A stretch of 16,772 nucleotides of DNA, taken from NCBI GenBank assembly GCA_035524095.1, contig DATKPK010000141.1, forward strand, positions 1-16,772. The letters run 5' to 3'. Below are positions 8,434-15,412 of the stretch, piece by piece (the stretch's first letter is position 1; the number at the start of each line of letters is the position of its first letter). Below the pieces are notes generated by a model. The model did no database searches. It saw only the letters and a list, made by a program, of their open reading frames with translations, and was not told the DNA's origin. The translations under genes and the position numbers were made by a program. Source of the DNA: DATJUF01 sp035524095 (lineage in GTDB: Bacteria > Desulfobacterota > Binatia > Binatales > Binataceae).

Positions 8434-9036
8434 ATGTCCCGATTGGCAATCATTTCGCTTTCGATTTTACTTTTCAGCGTCAAAGCATATGCTAAACCGA
8501 TTTATATTAAGCTGATTGACCTATCTACGCCCTACTCCAACGGAACCGAAGAATGGGGTCCGCAGAATTATGCGTTTGCCGAGCAAGCGCTCTCCAACCA
8601 GTTAGCGGCTGTCGGGCAGTACTACAATTCAAAACGAGGTTTTAGCATCGTCGGATTTGGCGCTACGCAACGGGGTTTGCGCGTCTTTATTAAGAACCAA
8701 TGCGTCTGGTTCAACGGCCAAGCATATCCGTCTTTCCATTGGATCGACTCTAGCGGGCCTTACGCCTGCGTCGCGTCGATCAATGGCGGCGGCTTCTGGT
8801 GGATGACCCGCGCGATTGAGCACGAGACCACTGAGATGATCGGCGACCCGACAGGAAGAGGCCGTGAAATCGTCGACCCTGTCGCGGCTTATTTCGGTGG
8901 TATGTTTGCTGACGGCTTTAACTTCGACTATCTACCGGACGATGGCGACTATCCTTTCGCTGACTTCCTGTTGCCTCGCAAGGCTGCCAAGTACACTGGG
9001 TTTAGCGATTACCTGGCCCAGGTTCCTTTGAAATAG
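8434..9036 (+). CDS. Secreted protein with H-E-x-x-E motif (putative metalloprotease-like, uncharacterised)
   Basis: I chose the ATG at 8434 (200 aa) over the in-frame ATG at 8416 (206 aa), because GAAGG lies 4 nt upstream and it gives a classic signal peptide (MSRLAIISLSILLFSVKAYA, then K-P). The mature protein of about 180 residues has no membrane segment. Near residues 134-160 it carries IEHETTEMIGDP followed by GREIVDPVAAYF, and later YPFADFLLPRKA. I recall similar spacing (S/E-H-E-x-x-E-M, then D-P, then E-x-x-D-P-V, then DF-x-x-P) in a group of uncharacterised secreted bacterial proteins. The H-E-x-x-E core could bind metal, like HExxH-type peptidases, but catalysis is unproven. Two cysteines near 90 and 107 could form a disulfide. 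The gene stands alone after the AT-rich boundary region and may be a later acquisition. Confidence 0.65.
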   Translation: MSRLAIISLSILLFSVKAYAKPIYIKLIDLSTPYSNGTEEWGPQNYAFAEQALSNQLAAVGQYYNSKRGFSIVGFGATQRGLRVFIKNQCVWFNGQAYPSFHWIDSSGPYACVASINGGGFWWMTRAIEHETTEMIGDPTGRGREIVDPVAAYFGGMFADGFNFDYLPDDGDYPFADFLLPRKAAKYTGFSDYLAQVPLK

Positions 9037-9232
9037 GTCCCGCAATCTGTCAATTTTTTGTGCAATTACCTTCGTTCTGCATCGCTTCAGGGTTGACGAA
9101 AAAGGTGCTTTGCCGGGAGCCGCTAAGCGATTTGCGCTGTAACAGCTCGGTCGGCTAGATGAAAAGATCCAATCCGCTCCGGGACAGTAACGTCTTCCAG
9201 CCTAAATTACCCAAGCGTTAGGAACAGCCTCG
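9037..9232. other. Intergenic region upstream of the transporter gene
   Basis: These 196 nt hold no gene. A TTGACG at 9093-9098 resembles a -35 box, but I see no matching -10 at 16-18 nt. A T-rich run at 9052-9059 follows the preceding gene without a clear hairpin. Confidence 0.25.
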
Positions 9233-10531
9233 TTGAGCAGTCCATCTCGTGCGCCTGAAGTTCTCCCGGCTGCCACCGCGAGAATCGCCACACCACGCTT
9301 TTTCTATGGCTGGGTCGTAGTCATTTGCGCCTTCACAATTCTGTGCGTCGCCTACGGCATCCAATTCAGCTTTGGCGTCTTCATGCCTTTCATCTCAGCC
9401 GACACCGGCTGGAATCGCGCCAGTCTTTCATTGCCCTTTTCGCTCTACGTTTTTGTCTATAGCGCACTAGGCATGGTGAGCGGCCGCCTGACCGACCGCT
9501 TCGGCCCGCGTATCGTGCTCATTTCCGGCGGATGCCTGCTCGGAGCGGGCTTGATGCTTGTAAGCCGTTCCTATCTCCTTTGGCAGCTTTACCTCGCGCT
9601 GGGACTGATCGCCGCGGCCGGTATGAGCGCGGCTTACGTCCCCTGCAACGCTACTGTGGTGCGATGGTTCATGCGTAAGCGCGGCTTGGCCCTGAGTATC
9701 GCGTCGAGCGGCGCGAGTTTCGGCACGTTTATTTTCCCGCCCATAACAACCGGTTTGATCGCCGTTTACGGATGGCGTGGCGCTTATCTGATTCTTGGTT
9801 TGCTCGTGATATCGGCAGTGGGTGCCTGCGCGGCCTTCATCGTCCGCGACCCCGAAAACATGGGACTGCTGCCGGACGGCGGATCACCTTCGGACCCTCA
9901 GAGTGACGAGGCTTCCATAAAGTTCTCGGCCGCCGATAACTGGACTCTCCACGAGGCCAAGCGCACCACGACTTTCTGGCTGCTAAACATTATCTTCACT
10001 CTGACCTGGCTCGTCGCGTTCATGCCAATGGTTCATATCGTTCCATTCGCGGTCGATCTCGGTATTTCTCATTTTCGCGCTGCGATGTCGATCAGCGTCA
10101 TCGGCTTCGCTGGATTTGCCGGACGACTGTCGATTGGCGCTATCTCCGATCGCATCGGCAGAGTACCGGCCCTCGGCGGCTGCCTGATGCTCCAGGCACT
10201 GGCCTTCACAGGTTTCACCTTCAGCACCGGCCTGGCTCTGCTATATCCTGCGGCGGCTCTGTTCGGTTTCTCCTATGGCGGCGTGACGGCTTTATTCCCA
10301 GCCCTCATCGGCGATTTCTTTGGCCGGATTGCGGTCGGTGCCATCGTCGGATTTATCTTTGCCGTTGCGGGCTCGCCCGCCGCTTTCGGACCGCTAATCG
10401 CCGGCTACATATACGATCTCAGGCACAGTTACAGCTTGGCCTTCGAGCTGAGCGCCGCCCTTAATCTAATCGCCTTCGCGTTGGTGTTCAGGCTGAAGAA
10501 ACCTCAGCGGACCGCAACCGCCATTGCCTGA
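9233..10531 (+). CDS. MFS transporter, OFA/monocarboxylate-porter-like
   Basis: This 432-aa protein has about 12 membrane segments, with a hydrophilic loop between the halves (about 205-245). The FFYGWVVV start of helix 1 (about 23-30), the cytoplasmic motif GRLTDRFGPRIVL between helices 2 and 3 (84-96) and its repeat GAISDRIGRVPAL in the second half (302-314) are typical of the Major Facilitator Superfamily. The YGW opening and GWNRASLSLPFSL segment fit the oxalate/formate antiporter and monocarboxylate transporter group. These proteins carry small carboxylates by exchange or proton symport. The start is a TTG at 9233 with AGGA 9 nt upstream; the next in-frame ATG (residue 51) would remove helix 1, so TTG is better. 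A class III CoA-transferase gene follows 106 nt downstream on the same strand. Together they suggest uptake and CoA activation of an organic acid. The substrate cannot be read from the sequence. Confidence 0.88.
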   Translation: MSSPSRAPEVLPAATARIATPRFFYGWVVVICAFTILCVAYGIQFSFGVFMPFISADTGWNRASLSLPFSLYVFVYSALGMVSGRLTDRFGPRIVLISGGCLLGAGLMLVSRSYLLWQLYLALGLIAAAGMSAAYVPCNATVVRWFMRKRGLALSIASSGASFGTFIFPPITTGLIAVYGWRGAYLILGLLVISAVGACAAFIVRDPENMGLLPDGGSPSDPQSDEASIKFSAADNWTLHEAKRTTTFWLLNIIFTLTWLVAFMPMVHIVPFAVDLGISHFRAAMSISVIGFAGFAGRLSIGAISDRIGRVPALGGCLMLQALAFTGFTFSTGLALLYPAAALFGFSYGGVTALFPALIGDFFGRIAVGAIVGFIFAVAGSPAAFGPLIAGYIYDLRHSYSLAFELSAALNLIAFALVFRLKKPQRTATAIA

Positions 10532-10637
10532 ACCGAGGCGCCTCAACAATCGCCGACGCCGTGCGATTGAGCATTACGAGGCTGCCGTGTTCTACTAACC
10601 GCTTCCTTCGCTGCACAGCGGAAAAAAGGAGTTAAGT

Positions 10638-11858
10638 ATGGCCGGTGCAATGGAACATGCCTTGTCTGGAATCCGGGTCTTAGACCTCTCACGTGCGCTC
10701 GCAGGCCCGAGTTGTACGCGGATGCTCGCCGAGATGGGCGCCGAGGTAATCAAGGTCGAGAGTGCGCCGTCAGGTGACATGGTGCGCGGGATGTCCAAGC
10801 TGCGCAACGAACGTAGCCTCTATTACATCCAGCAGAATCGCGGCAAAAAGAGTGTGTGCGTCAACCTCCGCGACCCCCGCGGGATGGCGTTGGTCACCGC
10901 CCTTGTCCCCAAAGTTGATGTGGTGGTTGAAAATTTCAAGCCGGGCACCATGGCCGAGATGGGCCTCGGCTATGCGCGGCTGCGCGAAATGCGCCAAGAC
11001 ATCATCCTCTGCTCCATTTCGGCGTTGGGTCAGAGCGGACCGCTCTCACATTTGCCCGGCTACGATTTCATCGCTCAGGCCTATTCTGGCGTTACCTCTA
11101 TGATCGGCGAGGCCGGCGGTACTCCTTATATCCCTCTCGTTGCGGTCGGCGACGTCAACACGGGCGTGCATGGCGCGCTGGCGATTCTCGCCGCGCTCCG
11201 CTATCGCGATCGCACCGGCAAGGGTCAGCATCTCGACGTCGGCCTGCTCGACGTCTACTACCATTGCCACGAGGTGAGCGTGCATCAATACAGCGGTAGC
11301 AATGGCCAATTGAAGCCGAGCCGCCAGGGACCGCATCTCAACTACATCGCGCCTGCCGGAGTCTTCAAGGCAAACGGCGGATGGGTCGTGATCATGGCGT
11401 TCCTCCATCACTGGAAGGACCTATGTGCTGCGATGGGGCGGCCTGAACTGGTAACCGATCCGGACTTCGCGACCGATCCTGCTCGGCTCGGGCGCCGCGC
11501 CGAACTGATCAAAATTATTGAGGACTGGCTCGCAACCTTCGCCGATCGCGATAGTGCAGTCGAGCACATGCATAAGCATGGCGTTCCGGCGGCTCCGGTA
11601 CTCTCGATCGAGGAGACCGTTAACCACCCCCATCTGCGGGCGCGCGGCACGGTGCGCACAATTGAAGACCCGATCGCTGGGAAATTCGAGGTTCCAGGGA
11701 TGCCGCTTAAGTTCTCGGAATTTCCCCAGGCCCTGCCGCTCGAAGCCGCAACTCTAGGACAACACAATGGCGAGGTTCTCAGCCATCTGCTGGGACGCAG
11801 CGCCAAAGAGATCGAGGAGTTACGCGCTGCAGGCGTCCTGGTCGAAGGAAAATACTAG
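10638..11858 (+). CDS. CaiB/BaiF class III CoA-transferase
   Basis: This 406-aa protein matches the class III CoA-transferase family (PF02515; relatives include formyl-CoA transferase, CaiB and BaiF) along its whole length. It opens with GIRVLDLSRALAGPSCTRML and GAEVIKVE, followed by NRGKKSVCVNL, VVVENFKPGTMAEMGLGY and SISALGQSGPLSHLPGYDFI. The segment VAVGDVNTG (169-176) contains Asp172, which aligns with the catalytic aspartate that forms the acyl-anhydride intermediate in this family. These enzymes move CoA between two organic acids in the cytoplasm. The start is ATG at 10638 with a strong AAGGAG 6 nt upstream. It follows the MFS carboxylate transporter gene, so the two probably act on the same substrate. 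The exact donor and acceptor are unknown; formate/oxalate is one option but not shown. Length is normal for the family and no key motif is missing. Confidence 0.92.
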   Translation: MAGAMEHALSGIRVLDLSRALAGPSCTRMLAEMGAEVIKVESAPSGDMVRGMSKLRNERSLYYIQQNRGKKSVCVNLRDPRGMALVTALVPKVDVVVENFKPGTMAEMGLGYARLREMRQDIILCSISALGQSGPLSHLPGYDFIAQAYSGVTSMIGEAGGTPYIPLVAVGDVNTGVHGALAILAALRYRDRTGKGQHLDVGLLDVYYHCHEVSVHQYSGSNGQLKPSRQGPHLNYIAPAGVFKANGGWVVIMAFLHHWKDLCAAMGRPELVTDPDFATDPARLGRRAELIKIIEDWLATFADRDSAVEHMHKHGVPAAPVLSIEETVNHPHLRARGTVRTIEDPIAGKFEVPGMPLKFSEFPQALPLEAATLGQHNGEVLSHLLGRSAKEIEELRAAGVLVEGKY

Positions 11859-11914
11859 GGACTTACAACCAGCGGGCTGTCGCCAAAGGCCACTCGCGCG
11901 AGAAAGATAATGGA

Positions 11915-11943
11915 AAGGGCGCAGCCGTTATGACTGCGCCCTT
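11915..11943. terminator. Hairpin terminator between convergent genes (possibly bidirectional)
   Basis: AAGGGCGCAG (11915-11924) pairs perfectly with CTGCGCCCTT (11934-11943), leaving a 9-nt loop. It lies between the plus-strand CoA-transferase (stop at 11858) and the minus-strand DUF1329 gene A (stop at 11970), so it can end both. The T-run after it is short on both strands, so its strength is uncertain. Confidence 0.7.
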
Positions 11944-11969
11944 CGTCTTACTGCCGGTTCAGCAACGAG

Positions 11970-13313
11970 TTAACGTTCGATCATCATCAAGCCGCCCGGA
12001 CTGCCGTACTTGACGCCGTCAAGATACTGCGCCGGAGCATTGTGATCGAAATAGAAACCAGTCTGTTTCGGGTTGCCGTAATCAGACCAAATCGTCTCAT
12101 GGCTGTTTTGGAAGTCCATGGCCATCGACGAAACGGTGGTCCATGACTGCCCAAGTCCGGGTATCACGCCGGCGCCATTGTAATAGGCGATTGACTTCCA
12201 CAGCTTGCGGTTAGAGTCGTAGAGGTCGACCCAGTCGCCGTTCCAGTGTTCCTTATCCGCATAAATGATCCGGCTGGAATAGCAGTAGCCGGCGGCCTCG
12301 CTCGGGATACGATGGACGTCGTCCACCGCCATATGACGGATCTCCCAATTGCCCCACGAAGGCTTCGGGAAGCCGAGCGGCATATCATAATTGTCCGGGA
12401 ATTTACCGCCATTGTTGTTGAAGTGAGCCAGCGTCAAGATCTCGCGGTCACCGAGAAAGTCGCCGTTGTAAACTGCCGTATTACCGTTGAACCCGTTAGT
12501 CTTCGCGTCGTCATAGGTCCAGTCGAACCCATACACCGGTGAGCAGCGTGCCGTGCTTGACAGGCGCAGCGAACGGCGCAGCGCGGGCACGAATACGAAC
12601 GTGTCAGGGAAAGGATGCGCCTCTTGGTCAACGTAGAACAGTTGCAGAGATGCGGTATAGCGCGCCTGCTCGGGCGTCTCCTCCATACCCCATTCCGTGT
12701 ACCAGGTGCCAGGAGCGTAATCCATGGTCTTGGGGAAACCCGGGTCGGTGATGAAATCGCTCCAGCGATAAACTAGATCGAGCGTCGTGACATTGACGTT
12801 ACCATAACGATCTACCGCCCAAACGGAACCGTAGTTGTCCGGTGTCTTCACGACCACCGACGGTTGATACGCCCAAAAGACGTTCGCCAGGATCTTCCAT
12901 CCCTTATAGGGGTCCTGCGGATTCGGGAAGGGCGTCCCGCCATGATAATTCTCGATCTCATAATGGCCGTTGGGTAGGACCTTCACCGAGGTCTGCGAAC
13001 CATACTGTTCGGTTGCTGAGATCCAGGTTTGCGGCAGAAAATCATATTTGGCCGGTGCGATATTTATCTGCACATCCGGCGGCATCTTCCAAAAGTAAGT
13101 ACCCTCGAACAGCTTCTGCATGCCGAGTGGCATGAACTGTTTGTATTGCTGCCAGTTGGACATCGTAACCGTACCACTCGTCGGCACCGTGCCCTGATTG
13201 GCCGTATCCTTCACCCACTGATCCATCTCGCTGCGATCAGTCGACTGCGCTCGCCCGAGCGCAGGTAATGCGATCAGCAGAGCGATGGTTAACCCCAAGC
13301 GTAAACTTCTCAT
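11970..13313 (-). CDS. DUF1329 envelope protein, paralog A of three
   Basis: This 447-aa protein has a signal peptide (1 to about 22, ending LGRAQ) and then a DUF1329 (PF07044) domain over most of its length. Matching landmarks are YHGGTPFPNPQDP (about 123-135), VPALRRSLRLSS (about 242-253), DDAKTNGFNG (268-277), the GDREILTL segment, a WEIRHMAV segment near 323-330, and RIIYADKEHW...DLYDSNRKLW (about 348-372). Such proteins are periplasmic or outer-membrane-linked and are thought to share a LolA/LolB-like fold, but their function is unknown. Cys257 and Cys344 are kept in all three copies and may form a disulfide. I start at ATG 13313, because paralogs B and C start there; an in-frame TTG at 13316 would add one residue. 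GGAGG lies 12 nt and AGGG 5 nt upstream. It is the first gene reached from the left of a same-strand tandem array, and has its own promoter region and terminator. Confidence 0.88.
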   Translation of the reverse strand: MRSLRLGLTIALLIALPALGRAQSTDRSEMDQWVKDTANQGTVPTSGTVTMSNWQQYKQFMPLGMQKLFEGTYFWKMPPDVQINIAPAKYDFLPQTWISATEQYGSQTSVKVLPNGHYEIENYHGGTPFPNPQDPYKGWKILANVFWAYQPSVVVKTPDNYGSVWAVDRYGNVNVTTLDLVYRWSDFITDPGFPKTMDYAPGTWYTEWGMEETPEQARYTASLQLFYVDQEAHPFPDTFVFVPALRRSLRLSSTARCSPVYGFDWTYDDAKTNGFNGNTAVYNGDFLGDREILTLAHFNNNGGKFPDNYDMPLGFPKPSWGNWEIRHMAVDDVHRIPSEAAGYCYSSRIIYADKEHWNGDWVDLYDSNRKLWKSIAYYNGAGVIPGLGQSWTTVSSMAMDFQNSHETIWSDYGNPKQTGFYFDHNAPAQYLDGVKYGSPGGLMMIER

Positions 13314-13318
13314 CAAAA

Positions 13319-13330
13319 CCCTAAACCTCC
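13319..13330 (-). promoter_or_regulatory. Ribosome-binding region of paralog A
   Basis: On the minus strand this reads GGAGG (13330-13326) then AGGG (13322-13319), 12 and 5 nt from the ATG at 13313. The same arrangement is kept before paralog B. Either element could be the true site; the AGGG has the better spacing, while GGAGG has the better match. Confidence 0.6.
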
Positions 13331-13350
13331 AACCGTGTTAAAGGCTCGAA

Positions 13351-13412
13351 TCGCGCAGCCGAATAAAGAGATCGGTAGCGCGACTAGAGCAAGGTCCCCT
13401 AAACGTTGCTCT
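13351..13412 (-). promoter_or_regulatory. Structured 5' leader of paralog A (two adjacent stem-loops)
   Basis: In the transcribed (minus) direction, AGAGCAA (13412-13406) pairs perfectly with TTGCTCT (13392-13386) across a 13-nt loop. Two nt later, TCGCGC (13383-13378) pairs with GCGCGA (13356-13351); inside that loop CCGA and TCGG can pair further. Both stems are also possible at the same place in the leader of paralog B, although the first arms and both loops differ. They lie between the predicted promoter and the ribosome-binding site, so they would be in the mRNA leader. They could stabilise the mRNA or control translation; which one is unknown. Pairing is by eye, not folded by computer. 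Confidence 0.5.
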
Positions 13413-13437
13413 TGCACCGGCATGTCGAACGAATCGA

Positions 13438-13483
13438 GCAATACGACGAAAACCGCGAAACTGTCAATCGCAAAAATAAGCGA
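13438..13483 (-). promoter_or_regulatory. Predicted promoter of paralog A with flanking inverted repeat
   Basis: Minus strand: a perfect -35 box TTGACA (13467-13462), an 18-nt spacer, and a weak -10-like TATTGC (13443-13438). Just upstream, TCGC and GCGA arms (13483-13480 and 13471-13468) flank an 8-nt T-rich centre, a possible operator touching the -35 box. The same elements occur before paralog B. The predicted start lies about 115 nt before the ATG. The rest of this 384-nt intergenic gap (about 13490-13638) shows nothing I can identify. Confidence 0.5.
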
Positions 13484-13638
13484 GACTGCCCGTCCGCATT
13501 AGGTTAGTAGGCCAAAGGCATTGTTCCACGCCCGCGTCGAGAAAAGCCGAAATAGGCGTGCGTGCAGGTTTAAGAGAGCGTAAAGATGAAATAAGGGCTA
13601 ATAGACATCGAGAATGATGGTTTGACCTCTCTAATGCA

Positions 13639-13670
13639 AAAGGGGCGTGGTCGTGAGACCGCGCCCCTTT
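13639..13670 (-). terminator. Intrinsic terminator of paralog B
   Basis: A 14-bp stem (13639-13652 with 13657-13670, one G-U-type mismatch) closes a 4-nt loop. On the minus strand it ends with CCCCTTTT, a short T-run. It sits 28 nt after the stop codon of paralog B (13698). The GC core resembles the hairpins after paralogs A and C. Confidence 0.8.
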
Positions 13671-13697
13671 GCTTTCCTAACAGCCGACCGCCTGACT

Positions 13698-15041
13698 TTA
13701 TCGCAGAATCATCATCAGACCAGCCGGGCTACCATATTTGACACCATCCAGATATTGCCCTGGGACGTTATGATCAAAAAATGGCCCCGTCTTCGTTGGG
13801 TTGCCGAAACCAGACCAAATCGTCTCATGGTTATTCTGGAAATCCATCGCGGACGACGCCACGCCGTTCCAGATATGCCCCAGTCCCGGGACATCCCCGC
13901 TCCCATTGTAATAGGAAATGGATTTCCACAACTTGCGGTTCGTGTCGTAGAGGTCCACCCAGTCAGCGTTCCAATGCTCCTTATCCGCATAGATGATCCG
14001 GCTGGAATAGCAATATCCTGCTGACTCGCTCGCGATTCGATGGGCATCGTCCACCGCCATCTTGCGAATCTCCCAATTACCCCATGAGGGCTTCGGGAAA
14101 CCTAGCGGCATCAGATAACCATCGGGGAAGGCGCCGCCATCAGTATTGAAATGCGCGATCGTGAGAATATCGCGGTCGCCCAGGAAATCGCCCGTGTAGA
14201 TCGACGTGTTGCCGTTGAAGCCATTGGTCTTGGCATCGTCGTAAGTCCAGTCGAAACCGAATACCGGTGAGCATCGCGCTGTGCTGGCAAGGCGTAGCGA
14301 GCGGCGCAGGGCTGGTACGAAGACGAAAGTGTCAGGAAAGGGATGTGCTTCCTGATCGACGAAGAAGAGATTCAGGGAGGCTGTATAGCGCGCCTGCTCG
14401 GGCGACTCCTGCATCAGCCATTCGGTATACCAGGTGCCGGGAGCATACGTCTGTTGAACCGGAAAGCCCGGATCAGTATTGAAGTCGCTCCAGCGATAGA
14501 CCACGTCAAGCGAGCTCGGAGCAACGTTGCCGAAGCGATCGACTGCCCAGACTGTGCCGTAGTTGCTTGGTCCGTTGAAGTACACTGAGGGCTGAAATGC
14601 CCAGAAAACATTTGCAAGGACCTTCCATCCTTTATTCGGATCCTGCGGATTCGGGAATGGGGTCCCGCCGTGATAATTCTCGATCCGGTAGTGGCCATTG
14701 GGCAGGACCGTCACCGAGGTTTGGGAGCCGTATTTCTCCGTTGCGGCAATCCAGGTCTGGGGAAGAAAGTCGTATTTCGCGGGCGCGAGATTTATCTGCA
14801 CGTCCGGAGGCATCTTCCAAAAGTAAGTGCCTTCGAACAGCTTCTGCATGCCTAGCGGCATGAACTGTTTATATTGCTGCCAGTTGGACATCGTGATCGT
14901 GCCGCTGGTCGGGACCGTGCCCTGATTGGCGGTGTCCTTCACCCACTGATCCATCTCACTGCGATCAGTAGACTGTGCTCGCCCGAGCGCAGGTAATGCG
15001 ATCAGCAGAGCGATAGTTAATCCCAAACGTAAACTTCTCAT
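13698..15041 (-). CDS. DUF1329 envelope protein, paralog B of three
   Basis: This 447-aa protein keeps the same signal peptide as paralog A (residues 1-48 are identical) and all the DUF1329 landmarks: YHGGTPFPNPQDP, VPALRRSLRL, DDAKTNGFNG, and RIIYADKEHW with DLYDTNRKLW. The two cysteines (257, 344) are kept. Differences cluster near residues 151-176 (PSVYFNGPSNYG and AVDRFGNVAPSS) and in the segment FNTDPGFPVQQTYAPG near 187-202, where A and C agree with each other but B does not. This may change ligand or partner choice. The ATG at 15041 has GGAGG 12 nt and AGGG 5 nt upstream, as in A. It is probably exported to the periplasm or outer membrane. The biochemical role of the family is unknown; transport or handling of hydrophobic compounds is only a hypothesis. 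Confidence 0.88.
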   Translation of the reverse strand: MRSLRLGLTIALLIALPALGRAQSTDRSEMDQWVKDTANQGTVPTSGTITMSNWQQYKQFMPLGMQKLFEGTYFWKMPPDVQINLAPAKYDFLPQTWIAATEKYGSQTSVTVLPNGHYRIENYHGGTPFPNPQDPNKGWKVLANVFWAFQPSVYFNGPSNYGTVWAVDRFGNVAPSSLDVVYRWSDFNTDPGFPVQQTYAPGTWYTEWLMQESPEQARYTASLNLFFVDQEAHPFPDTFVFVPALRRSLRLASTARCSPVFGFDWTYDDAKTNGFNGNTSIYTGDFLGDRDILTIAHFNTDGGAFPDGYLMPLGFPKPSWGNWEIRKMAVDDAHRIASESAGYCYSSRIIYADKEHWNADWVDLYDTNRKLWKSISYYNGSGDVPGLGHIWNGVASSAMDFQNNHETIWSGFGNPTKTGPFFDHNVPGQYLDGVKYGSPAGLMMILR

Positions 15042-15044
15042 CGA

Positions 15045-15058
15045 AACCCTAAACCTCC
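15045..15058 (-). promoter_or_regulatory. Ribosome-binding region of paralog B
   Basis: On the minus strand GGAGG (15058-15054) and AGGG (15050-15047) precede the ATG at 15041, in the same arrangement as before paralog A. The flanking leader sequence is nearly the same in both copies. Confidence 0.55.
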
Positions 15059-15077
15059 GGACGTGTTAAGGCTCGAA

Positions 15078-15138
15078 TCGCGCGGGAACTGATGGTGTAA
15101 ATAGCGCGACTAGAGCACGTTCTCCAAAACGTAGCTCT
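15078..15138 (-). promoter_or_regulatory. Structured 5' leader of paralog B (two adjacent stem-loops)
   Basis: In the transcribed direction, AGAGC then ACGTT (15138-15128, with a single bulged T) pair with AACGT and GCTCT (15121-15112). Two nt later, TCGCGC (15109-15104) pairs with GCGCGA (15083-15078) across a 20-nt loop. The second stem is identical to that before paralog A, while its loop is different. The first stem is at the same place but its inner pairs differ and remain complementary. This supports a real RNA structure rather than plain recent duplication, though two copies are weak proof. Confidence 0.5.
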
Positions 15139-15163
15139 CGCACCTACATACCGAACAAATCGA

Positions 15164-15210
15164 GCATTACGACGAAAAGTCGGAAACTGTCAATCGCTAA
15201 AAATTCGCGA
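15164..15210 (-). promoter_or_regulatory. Predicted promoter of paralog B with flanking inverted repeat
   Basis: Minus strand: TTGACA (15193-15188), an 18-nt spacer, then TAATGC (15169-15164) as a poor -10 candidate. TCGC and GCGA arms (15210-15207 and 15197-15194) lie directly upstream of the -35 box with a 9-nt AT-rich centre. Sequence, spacing and order match the element before paralog A. The rest of the 371-nt gap (about 15215-15350) has no feature I can support. Confidence 0.5.
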
Positions 15211-15352
15211 GATTGAACATCTACGACAGGCTATTTGGCCGATTAGCTCGCTCCATGAGCAGAGAGGAGCCGGAAAGCGGCCTGCATATCTACGAATGCG
15301 TAGAAATGATAATATATCTGATAGGTGCTAAAAGTTGACTTTGGCAAACGCT

Positions 15353-15380
15353 AAGGGCGCGACCCTGAGACCGCGCCCTT
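15353..15380 (-). terminator. Hairpin terminator of paralog C
   Basis: AAGGGCGCG (15353-15361) pairs with CGCGCCCTT (15372-15380), leaving a 10-nt loop. It lies 32 nt after the stop codon of paralog C (15413), matching the position of hairpins after A and B. The T-run on the minus strand is short, so strength is uncertain. Confidence 0.7.
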
Positions 15381-15412
15381 CGGTTTCAAATTACCGATCA
15401 GTCCGCGGCGAG

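Noticed and set aside
13313..13316. TTG at 13316 as the start of DUF1329 paralog A
   Set aside because: It adds one residue only, is absent before paralogs B and C, and the ATG at 13313 matches their start.
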